5,834 bases of DNA. Origin: an uncultured Collinsella sp. (GTDB taxonomy: Bacteria > Actinomycetota > Coriobacteriia > Coriobacteriales > Coriobacteriaceae). Both the position numbers and the translations under genes were made by a program. This document shows, in pieces, positions 5,559 through 5,834 of this stretch (position 1 is its first letter; every line of letters starts with the position of its first letter). Under the pieces are notes generated by a model, which was not told the DNA's origin, searched no databases, and saw only the letters and a list, made by a program, of their open reading frames with translations. Location of the stretch: assembly GCA_902494855.1 (NCBI GenBank), contig CABUVC010000107.1, positions 1-5,834 of the forward strand. Direction: 5' to 3'.

Positions 5559-5834
5559 CTAATCGTCGGGGGTTTCGATTTCGATACTTGCGATATCGAG
5601 TTCGCGGCCGTGCAGTAGGCGCACGTTGGCACCACCACACTGGGGACAGCGACAGTGGAAGCGATCGTGGTCGAAAACCTCACCGCAGTCCAGACACTCG
5701 CTTTGTGGATGGACCTCCTCCACGGCAAGCTCGCAGCCTCGCGTGAGCGGGTCCTCGTCGCGAAATGTCTCCCACGCAAAGTCGAGCGCCTCGCGCACGA
5801 CCTCGGTCATATCCCCGATACGCAGCGTTACCAA
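5559..5834 (-). CDS. hypA: Hydrogenase maturation nickel metallochaperone HypA (3' part)
   Basis: The gene enters from the right edge, and its 5' end, with the nickel-binding His2 region (MHE...), is missing. About 92 codons remain, starting in VTLRIGDMTEVV, which corresponds to the conserved 'V..V.L.IG....V' strand of HypA. The zinc-binding part is clear: C47-x2-C50 (ECLDCG) and C63-x2-C66 (CPQC) in window numbering, with an extra C61. The ending ELDIASIEIETPDD is typical of the family. HypA binds nickel through its N-terminus, holds structural zinc here, and partners HypB, the next gene. The TTG at the window edge should not be taken as a start codon; comparison with full-length HypA (about 110-120 residues) implies that roughly 20-35 residues are missing. 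Confidence 0.93.
   Translation of the reverse strand: MVTLRIGDMTEVVREALDFAWETFRDEDPLTRGCELAVEEVHPQSECLDCGEVFDHDRFHCRCPQCGGANVRLLHGRELDIASIEIETPDD

Overview
The window looks like chromosomal DNA from a high-GC Actinomycetota, most likely a Coriobacteriia gut bacterium of the Collinsella type. The grounds are GC-rich codon use, strong AGGAG-type ribosome binding sites, a tmk-holB pair, a type IA topoisomerase with an 'archaeal-like' SYPRVDN active site and a lysine-rich tail, and a zinc-ribbon membrane protein of a kind common in that class. The taxon is inferred from protein style, not from a database match.

Layout, left to right: (1) holB (5' end only, 1-123) and tmk (125-808) on the minus strand, 1 nt apart and probably one transcript. 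(2) A 239-nt divergent intergenic region (809-1047) with a perfect 23-bp inverted repeat and candidate promoters for both directions. (3) A plus-strand gene (1048-2031) for a zinc-ribbon, single-pass membrane protein with an acidic extracytoplasmic domain of unknown function. (4) A convergent intergenic region (2032-2173) with a second perfect inverted repeat (21 bp, palindromic loop) and a clear bidirectional intrinsic terminator. (5) On the minus strand, a type IA topoisomerase (2174-4765, TTG start), hypB (4820-5503) and the 3' part of hypA (5559-5834). The order of transcription is hypA, hypB, topA, with gaps of 55 and 54 nt and no convincing terminator between them.

How the genes work together: HypA and HypB insert nickel into [NiFe]-hydrogenase. 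Tmk makes dTDP for DNA synthesis, and HolB is a clamp-loader subunit, so that pair serves replication. The topoisomerase relaxes negative supercoils. The zinc-ribbon gene has no obvious link to either neighbour group.

I found no rRNA, tRNA, CRISPR array, complete insertion sequence or phage gene. No obvious new multi-gene system is present. The most interesting items are the duplicated two-finger module and basic tail of the topoisomerase, the uncharacterised zinc-ribbon membrane protein, and the two large palindromes that flank its gene and share a GGGAC/GTCCC core.
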